A stretch of 64,000 nucleotides of DNA from JAHBNG01 sp039028975 (GTDB lineage: Bacteria > Chloroflexota > Anaerolineae > Caldilineales > Caldilineaceae). The stretch is taken from positions 124,001 through 188,000 of the forward strand of contig JBCCHB010000001.1 in assembly GCA_039028975.1 (NCBI GenBank). Direction: 5' to 3'. Below, in pieces: positions 1-9,158 of the stretch. Below the pieces are notes generated by a model. It was not told the origin of the DNA and ran no database searches. It saw nothing but the letters and a program-made list of their open reading frames with translations. A program made the translations under genes and the position numbers. Numbering within the stretch: position 1 is the first letter of the stretch; every line of letters starts with the position of its first letter.

Positions 1-120
1 GGTTAAGAGTGACCCACGCCTCTGGATTATTTCAGTTGTCACTAAAAACCTGTCTCACGAAAAGGCCCAACGGGAGGGTTGATATGTAGTGATCCGACCA
101 GAGGATAGGTTCGTCGAGTA
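1..120. other. left edge, no gene seen
   Basis: I see no coding region, repeat or hairpin that I can support here. It lies just downstream of the minus-strand antitoxin and may hold its 3' end signals. Confidence 0.4.
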
Positions 121-459
121 TCAGGGATGTGCTCCGAAAGCCACTTGGTGAAAAGGTTCCCCCTTTCTGTGGGGGCTAATCTCGATAGTTACTTTCTGAT
201 TCATGCGTTTTAGAAAGTCGAGAAGTTTATCGATAGTAAAACGGCTGAAATGGCCGTTGAGCAAGTGTGACACTTCGGATTGCTTGATTTCTAACAGGAC
301 GGCAATCTCACGTTGTTTCATGTTTTTGTCGTTCAAGAGCTGTACAACATGGTAGCCGATTAGAGCACGAGCCTGTAACTCCCCGGCGTCTTCAAATCCA
401 AGATCAGCAAATATATTGCCTGAACTCTCTTCAAATTCAATTTCAGCTTGTTTTTTCAT
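121..459 (-). CDS. XRE-family (HigA-like) antitoxin
   Basis: This is a 112-residue helix-turn-helix protein of the antitoxin class that partners Gp49/HigB-type RNases. The N-terminal part carries the family's GNIFADLGF stretch. A HTH follows (MKQREIAVLLEIKQSEVSHL), then a short C-terminal strand region. A further in-frame ATG lies at 480, but the ATG at 459 has an AAGGAG about 10 nt upstream and matches the usual family length, so I chose it. It overlaps the 3' end of the toxin by 17 bp, which means co-transcription with toxin first. It would bind the toxin and repress the shared promoter. The palindrome at 844-861 is the likely operator. Confidence 0.8.
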   Translation of the reverse strand: MKKQAEIEFEESSGNIFADLGFEDAGELQARALIGYHVVQLLNDKNMKQREIAVLLEIKQSEVSHLLNGHFSRFTIDKLLDFLKRMNQKVTIEISPHRKGEPFHQVAFGAHP

Positions 460-817
460 CTTTCGCAAGCTCCTTTGCATCCCTATAACGCCGTTTAATC
501 AAATCTACATCCTGTTTCGGTGTCGCAATACCTCTTTTTGATTTCTTCTGAAAGGCATGGAGTACATAGATTTTCTCTCCTAACTGGACAGCTTGTACAC
601 AGCGATAAGCCTCCTTGTCGTATTTCAGAGCAATCTCAATAACCCCTGGACCTGCAGCTTTGAATGGCTTTGCATCTTTTGGCATTCCACCAAACTAAAT
701 AAGCTGAAGCTCATCACCGATCAGTTTTCGCACTTCTTCTGGAAACCTCAAAATATTCTTCTTTGAGTCTCCAAGCCATATAACAGGACGTAATGTAGGC
801 GGTTTTCTGATAGCCAC
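443..817 (-). pseudogene. HigB/Gp49-like toxin broken by an in-frame TAG
   Basis: Read from a GTG at 817, the frame encodes a Gp49/HigB-type mRNA interferase. The N-terminal half includes VIWLGDSKKNILRFPEEVRK and the C-terminal half ends in the family core YVLHAFQKKSKRGIATPKQD. The halves share one frame but are separated by a TAG at 697-695, between ELQLI and FGGMPKDAKP. Homologues as I remember them run through this point without a gap, and Gln (CAG) is a plausible ancestral codon. The toxin is probably inactivated by a single C-to-T change. A shorter product from the ATG at 685 would lack the N-terminal strand and helices. A sequencing error cannot be excluded. Confidence 0.75.
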
Positions 818-843
818 AATACCTAACTATTGGGAGTCAATAA

Positions 844-861
844 TATAGGATATTTCCTATA
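844..861. promoter_or_regulatory. palindromic operator candidate of the HigBA locus
   Basis: A perfect inverted repeat with 7-bp arms (TATAGGA, 4-bp spacer TATT, TCCTATA) lies 27 bp upstream of the toxin start. A half site ATAGGA follows at 871-876. Position and symmetry fit autorepression by the HTH antitoxin. No direct evidence of binding. Confidence 0.5.
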
Positions 862-1057
862 AAGTCAACAATAGGACGAATTTCAGAATTCAAGCAACAC
901 GATACCAGATATTCCTGCTTTGGTATGGGAATTTATAAAATCGGTCTACAGGTATCCCGCCCGTTCACGAAGTGGGTGCCCAGCACCACCTTTAGCGGAT
1001 GAGACACCCAGTGACCGGTTAGGCAAAGCCTTTCTTGTCGGTGGAAGTTGCCGATTT

Positions 1058-3187
1058 TCAGAGCCATCGTCCAAACCAGTCCAAATACCGATCCAACCGA
1101 AAGACCCGATGCCACGGGCGCCCGCCCCGCGATAACTCATGGCTCTCATTTGGGAAGCGCACAAACTCAGTTGGCACGCCAACCCGCTTGAGCGCCAGGT
1201 AAAGTGCTTCTCCTTGACCCACCGGACAGCGCAGATCCAGCGCAGAGTGAACGACCAGCGTTGGGGTCTGGACGCCAGCTACGTATTGAAGCGGTGAACG
1301 TTCTAAATAGGTCTCTGGTGCTTCCCACGGCGGCTGTTTGTCAAACTCGACCCTGTCCAGCAAGAAGCTCATATCGCCTACAAAGCCGTAACGATTGACC
1401 AGCGAGCGATCCACCACCGCAGCCTTAAATTCTGGGTGGCGAGCGATGATCCAAAAGGCGCTATAACCACCGTAGCTCCCTCCAGCGACTGCCCTTCGAT
1501 CCCCGTCAACAAAATCAAATTGGGCGCAGGCGGCATCCAGGCACGCGATATTGTCCTCATAGTCGAGATCGCCCCAGTGCCCCCGAGTGGCCAGTGAGAA
1601 TGCTTCGCCATAGCCATGATTGCCTCGGGTGTTGCAGTGGACGACAGCATAGCCGTTGGCAGCATAGAGATGAAACTCATGGCAAAAGACGCTGGCCCGC
1701 ATCCCGCCCGGTCCACCACCGGTGTACAAAATCACCGGATACTTTTTCCCAGGCTCGGCACCAACGGGCGGCATCATCCACGAGTCAATGGTCACGGCAC
1801 CTGAGTCGACGCCCGATTGGGCGTCGCCCGAATGGACGCAGAAGCGGATCGGCTCGACTAGCTCGATTTCGTCCAACAGCTCACGATTGACGTCGGTCAG
1901 GCGATGCAATTTGGCCGGAGCGCCTTTTTGCAGTTCGACCCGGAAAAGATCACCGGGGTTCATGTCATCACCAATCACGGCCACAATGGTCTCAAGTGAC
2001 GGGTCAGTCGAGAAGGCTACGATCGAGTGTTTGCCTTGGGTCAATGGAGAGGCTGCGCCATCATCGCGTGCAACTTGATAGAGATCAACCGAGCCAGCCT
2101 CGTTGACTAGCACATAGAGGCTTTGCCCGTCAGGCAGCCAACGTGGACCGTCATCCCCTCCGTAACGGCGCAGATCTTGATTGCGAGAATAGTCTCCCAG
2201 TGCTCGATCCAACTGTTCGGTAACGCAGGCCGCCGTGCCATCAGTCGCTGAGACCAGCCAAAGCATCTGGTTGCCGTAGTGGCCCTTAACAGGGTCATCG
2301 TGACCACAGACAGCAATTGTACTGCCATCAGGCGACCAGGCCAGATCACTGCTACGCATCTCCTCTAACCCGAAAAGCTGCTTTGGCGAGACGGGCACTT
2401 GCCCATCTGTCTCTAGTAGGTAGATATAGCTGTTGCGGAGTAATTCTCCACCTTCGTCTAAATTGCCCGTGGTGGCCAAAGTCTTGCCGTCCGGCGACCA
2501 GACCGGTGCCGTCAGATTGGTATTGACATTAGTCAGCAGCACCGGTTCTGGCATCGCTGCATCTTCTGCATCAAAGGGAATCCAGACGACTTGGGTGCAA
2601 TAGTTACCAACATAGCCAACACTATCCACCTGCCAGCGCACACGTTCGATGACCAATACGTCGCGGTTATAGCGAGTGTACAGATCGTCCTCATTGGCGG
2701 CTGGCTCATCATTTCCCATAAATTCCAGCCCGACTCTGGGATCTACATATGTGTTGAAGGCAATTCTCGTGCCATCGGACGACCAGCTTGGGCTGCGCAC
2801 GCCTCCAGCTAAATTTGTTAGCGTCCGCCCCTCGCCGCCTGTTACCGCAATGGCCATGAGTTGAGTGCTGCCGTTGGCCACGCTCACAGCTTTAGGTGGA
2901 TCGAGGGGCGCAGTTTGTTCAGTTGACGGGCCTTTGCTTGCAACATAAATAATAGTCTGGCCGTCAGGCGACCAGCGAGGGTGGGTGTCCAAGGCGCTGC
3001 CGTTGGTCAATTGGTGGCTCGAACCGCTGGCAATATCAGTCAGATAAATGTTGGAGCGATAACGATTTTCGGCTGTATCCATCCAAGTACGGACCCAAGC
3101 AACTTGGGTTCCGTCCGGTGACACTTGGGGATCATCCACCATCTGAAAGCGAAGCAGGTCTTGGGATGTTAGGCGTCGTTTGGTCAA
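1058..3187 (-). CDS. S9-family prolyl oligopeptidase-like peptidase
   Basis: A 709-residue serine peptidase of the S9 (acylaminoacyl-peptidase/DPP) type, cleaving short peptides. The first two thirds are PD40/WD40-like propeller repeats with recurrent SPDG motifs (VSPDGTQVAW, RWSPDGQTII, VWSPDGKTLA). The C-terminal third is an alpha/beta hydrolase with the nucleophile in GGSYGGY, the acid in HSALDLRCP and the histidine in NESHELSRGG. It starts at TTG, because AGGAG lies 7 nt upstream of it and no better start follows. No signal peptide is evident, so a cytoplasmic role on imported peptides is likely. It is the last gene of the peptide-transport block, 69 bp after the permease. Confidence 0.9.
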   Translation of the reverse strand: MTKRRLTSQDLLRFQMVDDPQVSPDGTQVAWVRTWMDTAENRYRSNIYLTDIASGSSHQLTNGSALDTHPRWSPDGQTIIYVASKGPSTEQTAPLDPPKAVSVANGSTQLMAIAVTGGEGRTLTNLAGGVRSPSWSSDGTRIAFNTYVDPRVGLEFMGNDEPAANEDDLYTRYNRDVLVIERVRWQVDSVGYVGNYCTQVVWIPFDAEDAAMPEPVLLTNVNTNLTAPVWSPDGKTLATTGNLDEGGELLRNSYIYLLETDGQVPVSPKQLFGLEEMRSSDLAWSPDGSTIAVCGHDDPVKGHYGNQMLWLVSATDGTAACVTEQLDRALGDYSRNQDLRRYGGDDGPRWLPDGQSLYVLVNEAGSVDLYQVARDDGAASPLTQGKHSIVAFSTDPSLETIVAVIGDDMNPGDLFRVELQKGAPAKLHRLTDVNRELLDEIELVEPIRFCVHSGDAQSGVDSGAVTIDSWMMPPVGAEPGKKYPVILYTGGGPGGMRASVFCHEFHLYAANGYAVVHCNTRGNHGYGEAFSLATRGHWGDLDYEDNIACLDAACAQFDFVDGDRRAVAGGSYGGYSAFWIIARHPEFKAAVVDRSLVNRYGFVGDMSFLLDRVEFDKQPPWEAPETYLERSPLQYVAGVQTPTLVVHSALDLRCPVGQGEALYLALKRVGVPTEFVRFPNESHELSRGGRPWHRVFRLDRYLDWFGRWL

Positions 3188-3256
3188 AGTTTTCTCCTAT
3201 CAAGCCTTGTTGCCGAACCATGTTTTTCAAAGGGCGATTTACTTTCAGAGACAACC

Positions 3257-4177
3257 CTACGTCTTCATCCGCGGATCTAACACATCGCGCAACCAGTCCC
3301 CGAGCAAGATAATCCCCAGCACTGCAATCGTAATTGCCAGACCAGGAAATGTGCTCAACCACCAGGAGGTAGCCAGATGATCCCGACCTTCTGCCAGCAT
3401 GATGCCCCAAGTAACTATGGGTGGCTGCACGCCTAAACCCAGAAAACTAAGCGACGATTCGGCGATGATCACAGTAGAAATCTGCAAAGTACTCAGAACA
3501 ATGATCGAAGCCGTGACGTTGGGCAAGACATGCCGGATAAGAATGCCCTGCTGTGATTGACCAATGCTGTTGGCGGCCTCGACATAGTCTCGTTCCTTAA
3601 CCGAGAGCACCTCCCCACGGATAACCCGCGCAAAGGTCACCCAACCCGTTAACCCCAAGATGGCGATGAGGGTAAGTAGGTTAGACCCTTCCCCGACGCC
3701 TAAGGCTCCGACCACGGCCAAAGCGAGCAGAATAAAGGGAATAGACATAAAGGTGTCCAACATGCGCGAGATCAGTGTGTCCAGCAGACCACCCACGTAG
3801 CCGCTGATTAAACCAAGGGTCACGCCGACGAGCATGGAGACAACGACACCCGCAAGACCAACCGTTACAGAAATACGCGCCCCATAGATGAGCCGGCTCA
3901 GTAGGTCACGACCGAGTTGATCCGTCCCCAACAAAAAAGTGATGTCACCCTCTTCATGCCAAAACGGGGGCAACAGACGGGCTTTCAGATTCAACGCTGT
4001 GGGATCATGGGGGGCCAGCAAGGGTGCAGCAATGGCGGCAATGAGCATAATCATCACCAGGATCGCACCGAGCAAACCCACCGGACTACGCGCAAGACTC
4101 GCCAGCCAGCGCCGCTTCCGGCGGGATGCTGGTAGGTCGATAGATGAATTGGAAATCGCCTCTGTTGCAACTGACAT
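3257..4177 (-). CDS. peptide ABC transporter permease, DppC-like
   Basis: A 306-residue inner-membrane permease of the dipeptide/oligopeptide/nickel family, second subunit. The N-terminal cytoplasmic stretch is followed by a first membrane helix (GLLGAILVMIMLIAAIAAPL), the periplasmic HDP region, and the BPD_transp_1 core. The EAA-type loop that contacts the ATPase is near EAANSIGQSQQGILIRHVLP. I use the ATG at 4177 rather than the adjacent TTG at 4180. It pairs with the DppB-like gene upstream, separated by about 370 bp. No ATPase gene (DppD/DppF type) is present in the window. Confidence 0.92.
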   Translation of the reverse strand: MSVATEAISNSSIDLPASRRKRRWLASLARSPVGLLGAILVMIMLIAAIAAPLLAPHDPTALNLKARLLPPFWHEEGDITFLLGTDQLGRDLLSRLIYGARISVTVGLAGVVVSMLVGVTLGLISGYVGGLLDTLISRMLDTFMSIPFILLALAVVGALGVGEGSNLLTLIAILGLTGWVTFARVIRGEVLSVKERDYVEAANSIGQSQQGILIRHVLPNVTASIIVLSTLQISTVIIAESSLSFLGLGVQPPIVTWGIMLAEGRDHLATSWWLSTFPGLAITIAVLGIILLGDWLRDVLDPRMKT

Positions 4178-4545
4178 CAAGTATTCAAGTTAATTACATC
4201 TGATGAATTTATGGTACGTGATTCGTGATGCATGTTGCTGACTCCTAGAAGGCATTGGGTTGTTTGGTACGCCATAAATCGCGAATCACGGGACGTGAGA
4301 TCGACCGACTACTCTGAAGAGGCACGCATACTACAACGGATTGAGATAGGAACGGATTTTGTTCGTCGGTGTTGTTGCGTTCATTTAAGTAGTCCACGTT
4401 GCAGACAAATTAGCCGCAATGAGTCAACAGAAAAACGTTGTTCGATGAGTTGACTATCATTGACCGGAAAAATCCGTCCCTGTCTGTAAGCGGAGCGGCA
4501 TCCGCTGTAGTAGTTGGTTGCGTCGCACGCATCACGCAACACGAA
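4178..4545. other. intergenic region with imperfect inverted repeats
   Basis: No credible gene. There are scattered inverted pieces such as ATTTATGG near 4207 and CCATAAAT near 4271, and a small hairpin near 4490 (AGCGGA / TCCGCT). A related GGAACGGATTTT / AAAATCCGTCCC pair spans about 110 bp. The gap splits two permease genes that are usually adjacent, so it may be an insertion remnant. Confidence 0.35.
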
Positions 4546-5472
4546 TCATGCTGCACCACCATAGCGAATACGCGGGTCCAACAGTGCATAGGAAAGATCC
4601 ACTAAAAGATTCGTCCCCATCACCACGAGTGCAAAAACAAAAACACCTGCTTGAACAACTGCCAAATCCCGCACCTGTACCGATGCTAGAATCAGGCGTC
4701 CTAATCCAGGCCAGGCGAAAACTTCTTCGACGATGACTGAGCCGCCCAACAGCCACGCCATCTGCAAGCCAAAGACAGTCACAAATGGAATCAGTGCATT
4801 GCGCAGCGCATGGCGGACGAGTACTGTATAGTTGGAAACGCCTTTGGCACGAGCACTTATAATGTACTCTTGACGCAACACCTCTAACATGCTGGACCGT
4901 AAGACACGCGCCAAAGCAGTTGCGATGCTGCTGCCCAATGTGATTGCGGGCAAAATGATCGACGTGGCCTCCAAGCGACCCGATGGTGGCAGCCAACGTA
5001 GGGTGACAGCAAAAAAGAGAATCAACATGATCCCAATCCAAAAATTGGGCATGGCTCGACCTAATGTAGAGCCTGCTGTCACCACAAGATCAATCGGCGA
5101 ATTTTGGTAAATGGCCGAAAGCAGACCGGCCGGAATGGCAATGAGAATGGCAACAACCATCGAAGCCGCTGCCAACTCCAGGGTTGCTGGCAAGCGCTCT
5201 AAGACCAAGGGCATGGCCGCCGTACGAAAACGAAACGAGTCTCCAAAGTCACCCAGCACAATCATCCCAAGTTGACGAGCATATTGCTCATAAAGCGGTC
5301 TATCAAAACCATAAGCCGCCCGCACCGCAGCAATCTCTTCGGGCGATGCTTCCGGATCGACTAGATGCGCCACCGGATCGCCACCAACACGCAGCAGGAT
5401 AAACAAGATGATCGTCAGTCCAAAGAGGGGGGGGATCATCTGGACGAGGCGTGAAAGTAGATAGTTGGTCAT
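4546..5472 (-). CDS. peptide ABC transporter permease, DppB-like
   Basis: A 308-residue permease, first subunit of the DppB/OppB/NikB family. It begins with the typical first helix (LLSRLVQMIPPLFGLTIILF), has the periplasmic segment with GGDPVAHLVDPEASPEE, and ends with the LDPRIRYGGAA tail seen in this family. The EAA loop is near SARAKGVSNYTVLVRHALRN. The frame is open to 5535, but the ATG at 5472 has AGGA 6 nt upstream and matches the family N-terminus. It should form the translocation pore with the DppC-like protein for substrates delivered by the lipoprotein at 6054-7670. Confidence 0.92.
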   Translation of the reverse strand: MTNYLLSRLVQMIPPLFGLTIILFILLRVGGDPVAHLVDPEASPEEIAAVRAAYGFDRPLYEQYARQLGMIVLGDFGDSFRFRTAAMPLVLERLPATLELAAASMVVAILIAIPAGLLSAIYQNSPIDLVVTAGSTLGRAMPNFWIGIMLILFFAVTLRWLPPSGRLEATSIILPAITLGSSIATALARVLRSSMLEVLRQEYIISARAKGVSNYTVLVRHALRNALIPFVTVFGLQMAWLLGGSVIVEEVFAWPGLGRLILASVQVRDLAVVQAGVFVFALVVMGTNLLVDLSYALLDPRIRYGGAA

Positions 5473-5713
5473 GTTTCCTGACAAAAAAAGATGGCGAATG
5501 GGTTGACGTGGTTTTGCTCGATTGGTGCTGGCCACCCAGGGCTAATGGGTCTAAAGAAAATAAAGAGGTAAACAAGACGGGCACGAGGAATGGCGGTGTA
5601 GCGTATCTCTATCTGGCCACGGGGTTTTCCGCCATACCTCAAGCCCCTACGGGTTTACCGAACTATTTTCTTATGGTTCATAAGCCGCTGGGCTATTAAA
5701 CAGACGCCCCATG

Positions 5714-5843
5714 AATTTACACGGAGTTGTTGACTTTAGTCTGAACAGCCCTAATAAAGTAGCCCTACTCGAGTAAACATTCATCCAACTCAATGTAAAT
5801 TGGGCTAACTTTACTCGAGTAGAATTCAACTCAATGTAAATTG
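5714..5843. repeat. nested inverted and direct repeat cluster
   Basis: CTACTCGAGTAAA (5765-5777) and TTTACTCGAGTAG (5810-5822) form a perfect 13-bp inverted repeat, each half containing the palindrome TACTCGAGTA. The 17-mer CAACTCAATGTAAATTG occurs directly repeated at 5786-5802 and 5827-5843. A 14-of-16 inverted copy lies at 5714-5729. The cluster sits between the transporter permease and binding-protein genes. It may be an operator array, an RNA structure, or the scar of a small mobile element. Confidence 0.7.
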
Positions 5844-6053
5844 ATGGGGCTGGCTCGTCTCCCAACAAGCCCGGTTAAGCGGGCGTCTGCTCTGTAGCCC
5901 TGCGCATTCATGCCAGGGCGGGCACCACGAACCGACCATTTAGACTTGGTCAATCAATTTCGCAAGCAACCACATCGCAAGCCAAGTTTCGCCTCTAACA
6001 ACGCTGGGCTTGACTTACCGCATCGACATATTACTTGCCACCTGCAACTTTCC
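5844..6053. terminator. hairpins downstream of the binding-protein gene
   Basis: Two short GC stems lie after the binding-protein stop in its reading direction: CCCTG-C-GCAT / ATGC-CAGGG near 5898-5918, and GCCCG / CGGGC near 5870-5884. Neither has a clear T tract, so termination is possible but weakly supported. Confidence 0.3.
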
Positions 6054-7670
6054 CTAATTCAGCGTCGCATTCCCCATCCACAAGAACCCGTCCAGTGGCG
6101 GATCCCAGGAGACACCGTCGCTGATGCCGACCGTATCGCGCATCTGATAAAGATAGACACTTGGGCCTTCTATTTGGAATAGCTCCTGAATTTCGACATA
6201 CTTTGCAGCACGCGACTCGGGGTCCATATCCACAGCCGCGTCGCGAACCAGCTGGTCTACTTGGTCAGCAATCTCACCGCTCCAACCGCTGCGTTCGCGA
6301 CGGTCACTGCGTTCGGAAAGGACCGTGATCCAGGGGTCAAAGAAGGAGTTACCCAGCGCGTCCATGTAGATCTCTTCGTTGCGATAGGGGAAGTAGATCT
6401 GTTCACGGAAGGTGGTCACGTCATAGACTTGCAGATCAACATTTAGACCCACATCGAGTAGCATGGCAGCGATGGCTTCGGCCACCTCTTTCTGGTTGAG
6501 CCACGAGGTGCTGGATTGGAAGACCAGCTCTTCGCCGTCGTAGCCAGCTTCGGCCAGTAGCTCACGGGCCTTGTCTGGATTGTATTCGCCAACCTGGTCA
6601 ACAAAGCGTTCGTTCCAACCCAAAGTCGGCGGCGTGATACGTGAGAGAACGGGAACGCCCATGCCGTCAATCAGATCGATGAGAGCTTCTCGATCAATTG
6701 CGTAGCTAATGGCTTGTCGAATCAGCGGGTCTGACGTGATGCCTTCCCAATCGGGGAATTTTTCTGATGGGCCAGCGCGCAGGGCCAGCAACATGACGCG
6801 GGTAGTTAGATACTGCTCCACGCTTGTCCCTTCATTGCCATTGACTCGCTCCCAATCTTGAGAGGGCACGCCCACGACCAGGTCTACATCACCTGTGATG
6901 AGATTGGCCACACGGGTGGATGTCTCCGGAATGGCTCGCCAGATGAGGGTCTTAATTGCAGGGGCACCTTGCCAGTAATTTTCATTGGCGGCAAGAGTGA
7001 TGCTGTCATCTTTGATGAAGTCAACAAACTGGAAGGGACCAGTACCCACGGGCATGTACTCGTCACCGCTCTCCATTTGGGCCATGCCATGTTCGGGTGC
7101 CTGGACACCACAGCCGGTTCCAGCCATCTTGCTCAAGAAAGCCGGCTCTGGTGCCGTGGTCACAAGTTCGACCTCGTAGGGGTCCAGCACGTTGATCTGG
7201 TCGATAAAGGTCCACTGGCGGTGAGTGATCATCGTATCATCGTCCAAGATGCGCTGATAGGTCCAGACCACCGCGTCGGCGTTGAACTCTTCGCCATTGT
7301 GGAAGGTGACGCCTTCACGCAGCTTAAACTTCCAGGTCGTGTCATCGATGTTCTCGAACGACTCAGCCAACCATGGTTCAAACTCGGCAGTTTCGCGGTT
7401 GCGCCAGACGAGGCAGTCGAAGAGGTTCATGTGAATCCAGGTGGCGGCAATGGCCCAATCAGTTGGCGGATCGAGTGACGTGACCAATTCATTCATTCCG
7501 ATGGTGACCATGTCGCTCGACATTTCCGCGTCCATCGATTCTGTGGCCTCGTCAACGCTTCCGGTTGCTGGTTCGGTCGGGACAGCGCACGCCGACAGAA
7601 CAAAAACCCCTATGATCAGACAGTGGAACAGCCACAAACGTGGCAATCGAAGAGAGTGTGCAGATTGCAT
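6054..7670 (-). CDS. peptide ABC transporter substrate-binding lipoprotein
   Basis: A 538-residue SBP_bac_5 family protein (DppA/OppA type) that captures peptides or related solutes outside the cell. The N-terminus is a lipoprotein signal: basic residues, a hydrophobic stretch (LIIGVFVLSACA) and a lipobox LSAC, so it should be lipid-anchored. Family hallmarks include KLREGVTFHNGEEFNADAVV and the C-terminal DQLVRDA region. An AAAGGAG lies about 10 nt before the ATG. It precedes the two permease genes on the same strand. The ligand cannot be read from the sequence; nearby peptidases favour peptides. Confidence 0.93.
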   Translation of the reverse strand: MQSAHSLRLPRLWLFHCLIIGVFVLSACAVPTEPATGSVDEATESMDAEMSSDMVTIGMNELVTSLDPPTDWAIAATWIHMNLFDCLVWRNRETAEFEPWLAESFENIDDTTWKFKLREGVTFHNGEEFNADAVVWTYQRILDDDTMITHRQWTFIDQINVLDPYEVELVTTAPEPAFLSKMAGTGCGVQAPEHGMAQMESGDEYMPVGTGPFQFVDFIKDDSITLAANENYWQGAPAIKTLIWRAIPETSTRVANLITGDVDLVVGVPSQDWERVNGNEGTSVEQYLTTRVMLLALRAGPSEKFPDWEGITSDPLIRQAISYAIDREALIDLIDGMGVPVLSRITPPTLGWNERFVDQVGEYNPDKARELLAEAGYDGEELVFQSSTSWLNQKEVAEAIAAMLLDVGLNVDLQVYDVTTFREQIYFPYRNEEIYMDALGNSFFDPWITVLSERSDRRERSGWSGEIADQVDQLVRDAAVDMDPESRAAKYVEIQELFQIEGPSVYLYQMRDTVGISDGVSWDPPLDGFLWMGNATLN

Positions 7671-7735
7671 AACCGTTTCTTCTCCTTTTACTATTTGATA
7701 GAAATTTAACGACAGTTTTTACTCTTTTTAGAGTA

Positions 7736-7918
7736 ACACAGAGATTCACTGAGAAGACACAGAGATTCACTGAGAGGGTTTAGAGATTTTTCTCTGAATC
7801 ACCATTCGAGAAAGCTGTGTCATACGCGAAGATGTTGATGCGGGTCACTGTTTGCTTGTAACCGAAGATCTCGTTGTGCGGCTCATTGTCCCTTCTGAGA
7901 ATCTCTGTGTCAGTTCGA
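7736..7918. repeat. ACACAGAGATTCACTGAGA tandem repeat with inverted third copy
   Basis: The 19-mer occurs at 7736-7754 and 7757-7775 (21-bp period). A shortened inverted version lies near 7896-7918. It fills the intergenic space between the enolase-superfamily gene and the binding-protein gene. The remainder of 7671-8037 shows nothing else I can support. Confidence 0.75.
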
Positions 7919-8037
7919 AAAATGCAAACATAATATAGATGTAGCTAGTGGGTCAGAATGTGATATAAATGAGAAAACAGAACGAACGGGAAGTAGACAG
8001 AGTCTTTAACTTTACATGACCAAGTTTGGTCTCGGCT

Positions 8038-9141
8038 TTATGGAAATGATAGCGGTCCATGAACTGCATATTTCGCAACCTTCTCCCTATCCAGATCAAT
8101 GCCAAATCCTGGACCATTGGGGGCACGCAGTTGCAGGCCATCCGGCTCAAAGGGTTTAGCCAGAATCGTATCGTTGAGCCAAGTGTAAGGTGATGGCCAC
8201 TGTACGCATGGTAATGCTGCTGCGAGGTGAGCTGCTGCTAGCGCAATTACATCATAGTAGATGGCCATAGAAAGAATGAACCCCGCACCATCAAAGACTG
8301 CGGCAATCTTCTGCACATTGCGAATGCCCCCATGTTTGGTGATCTTCATGAGCGCAATGCTGGCTGCTTTGCGCCGCACGATCTCAATTGCGTCTTCCGG
8401 TGGATAGATGGCTTCATCGGCCATCACAGGCGTGTTTAATCGTTGGGCAATGGTCGTCAGATCATCAAGCCGAGCCACCGGCTGCTCGATAGCACCTAAG
8501 CTCCCAATACGCTCCATCTCAGTTAACGCAGGCAGAGCCTGTGAAATCGTGTATCCAGTATTGCCATCGACCTGAATCACGGCCCGATTCTCAACAGCCT
8601 TGGCAACAGCTCGATACCGGGCCACATCGATCTTGGGATCGAGTGCAATCTTCATTTTGAGCACGGGAAAGCCCTCTTCATCGAGTGTCTTCTCTGCCTC
8701 CTCCGCCATACGCTCCGGTGTATCATCATGAACAAAACCCATCAGGTCAAGACCATCTCGCACTTTGCCGCCCAGCAACTGATAGACCGGAACACCTAGT
8801 GCTTTGCCTTTCAGATCCCATAGAGCAAAGTCAATACCGGCATGAGACGACCAATGGTCGGGTAGAGCCGCCTGCATCTTGGCAGTCAAACGTTCAATAT
8901 CGAATGGCGTTTCGCCAATGATGACAGGGGCCAAGTGCGTCTGAATATTGGCAGCGATGCCCTCGGCTGTTTCGCCATAAGAGCGAGGGGCAACGGCTGT
9001 CTGTCCGATGCCAGTGATACCTTCATCGGTGAGTAATTCCACAACCACGGTGATGGCAGCTCCAGTACTACCATAGGAGGTTGTCAGTGTTGCTGCACGC
9101 GGAATACTTACTACAGTGGTTCGGACGTCAGTGATTTTCAT
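8038..9141 (-). CDS. enolase-superfamily (mandelate racemase/muconate lactonizing) enzyme 1
   Basis: A 367-residue MR/MLE-type enzyme. An N-terminal capping domain (about 1-125) precedes a TIM barrel. The barrel carries the KxK catalytic pair (K162/K164 in VLKMKI), the metal ligands D192 (VDGNTG), E219 (IEQP) and D242 (ADEA), and a lysine on a late strand (K266 in LMKITKHGG). This lysine arrangement belongs to the MLE subgroup, which includes dipeptide epimerases, N-acylamino acid racemases and hydroxyproline-type dehydratases; the substrate is not determinable here. It follows the luciferase-like gene by 17 bp and is very similar to the enzyme at 14410-15498. Context suggests an amino-acid-derived acid. 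Confidence 0.88.
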   Translation of the reverse strand: MKITDVRTTVVSIPRAATLTTSYGSTGAAITVVVELLTDEGITGIGQTAVAPRSYGETAEGIAANIQTHLAPVIIGETPFDIERLTAKMQAALPDHWSSHAGIDFALWDLKGKALGVPVYQLLGGKVRDGLDLMGFVHDDTPERMAEEAEKTLDEEGFPVLKMKIALDPKIDVARYRAVAKAVENRAVIQVDGNTGYTISQALPALTEMERIGSLGAIEQPVARLDDLTTIAQRLNTPVMADEAIYPPEDAIEIVRRKAASIALMKITKHGGIRNVQKIAAVFDGAGFILSMAIYYDVIALAAAHLAAALPCVQWPSPYTWLNDTILAKPFEPDGLQLRAPNGPGFGIDLDREKVAKYAVHGPLSFP

Positions 9142-9158
9142 ACGTATTTCTATTATAT

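Noticed and set aside
4232..4453. 73-residue plus-strand open frame between the permease genes
   Set aside because: Low-complexity composition, no ribosome site, and imperfect inverted repeats throughout; treated as intergenic.
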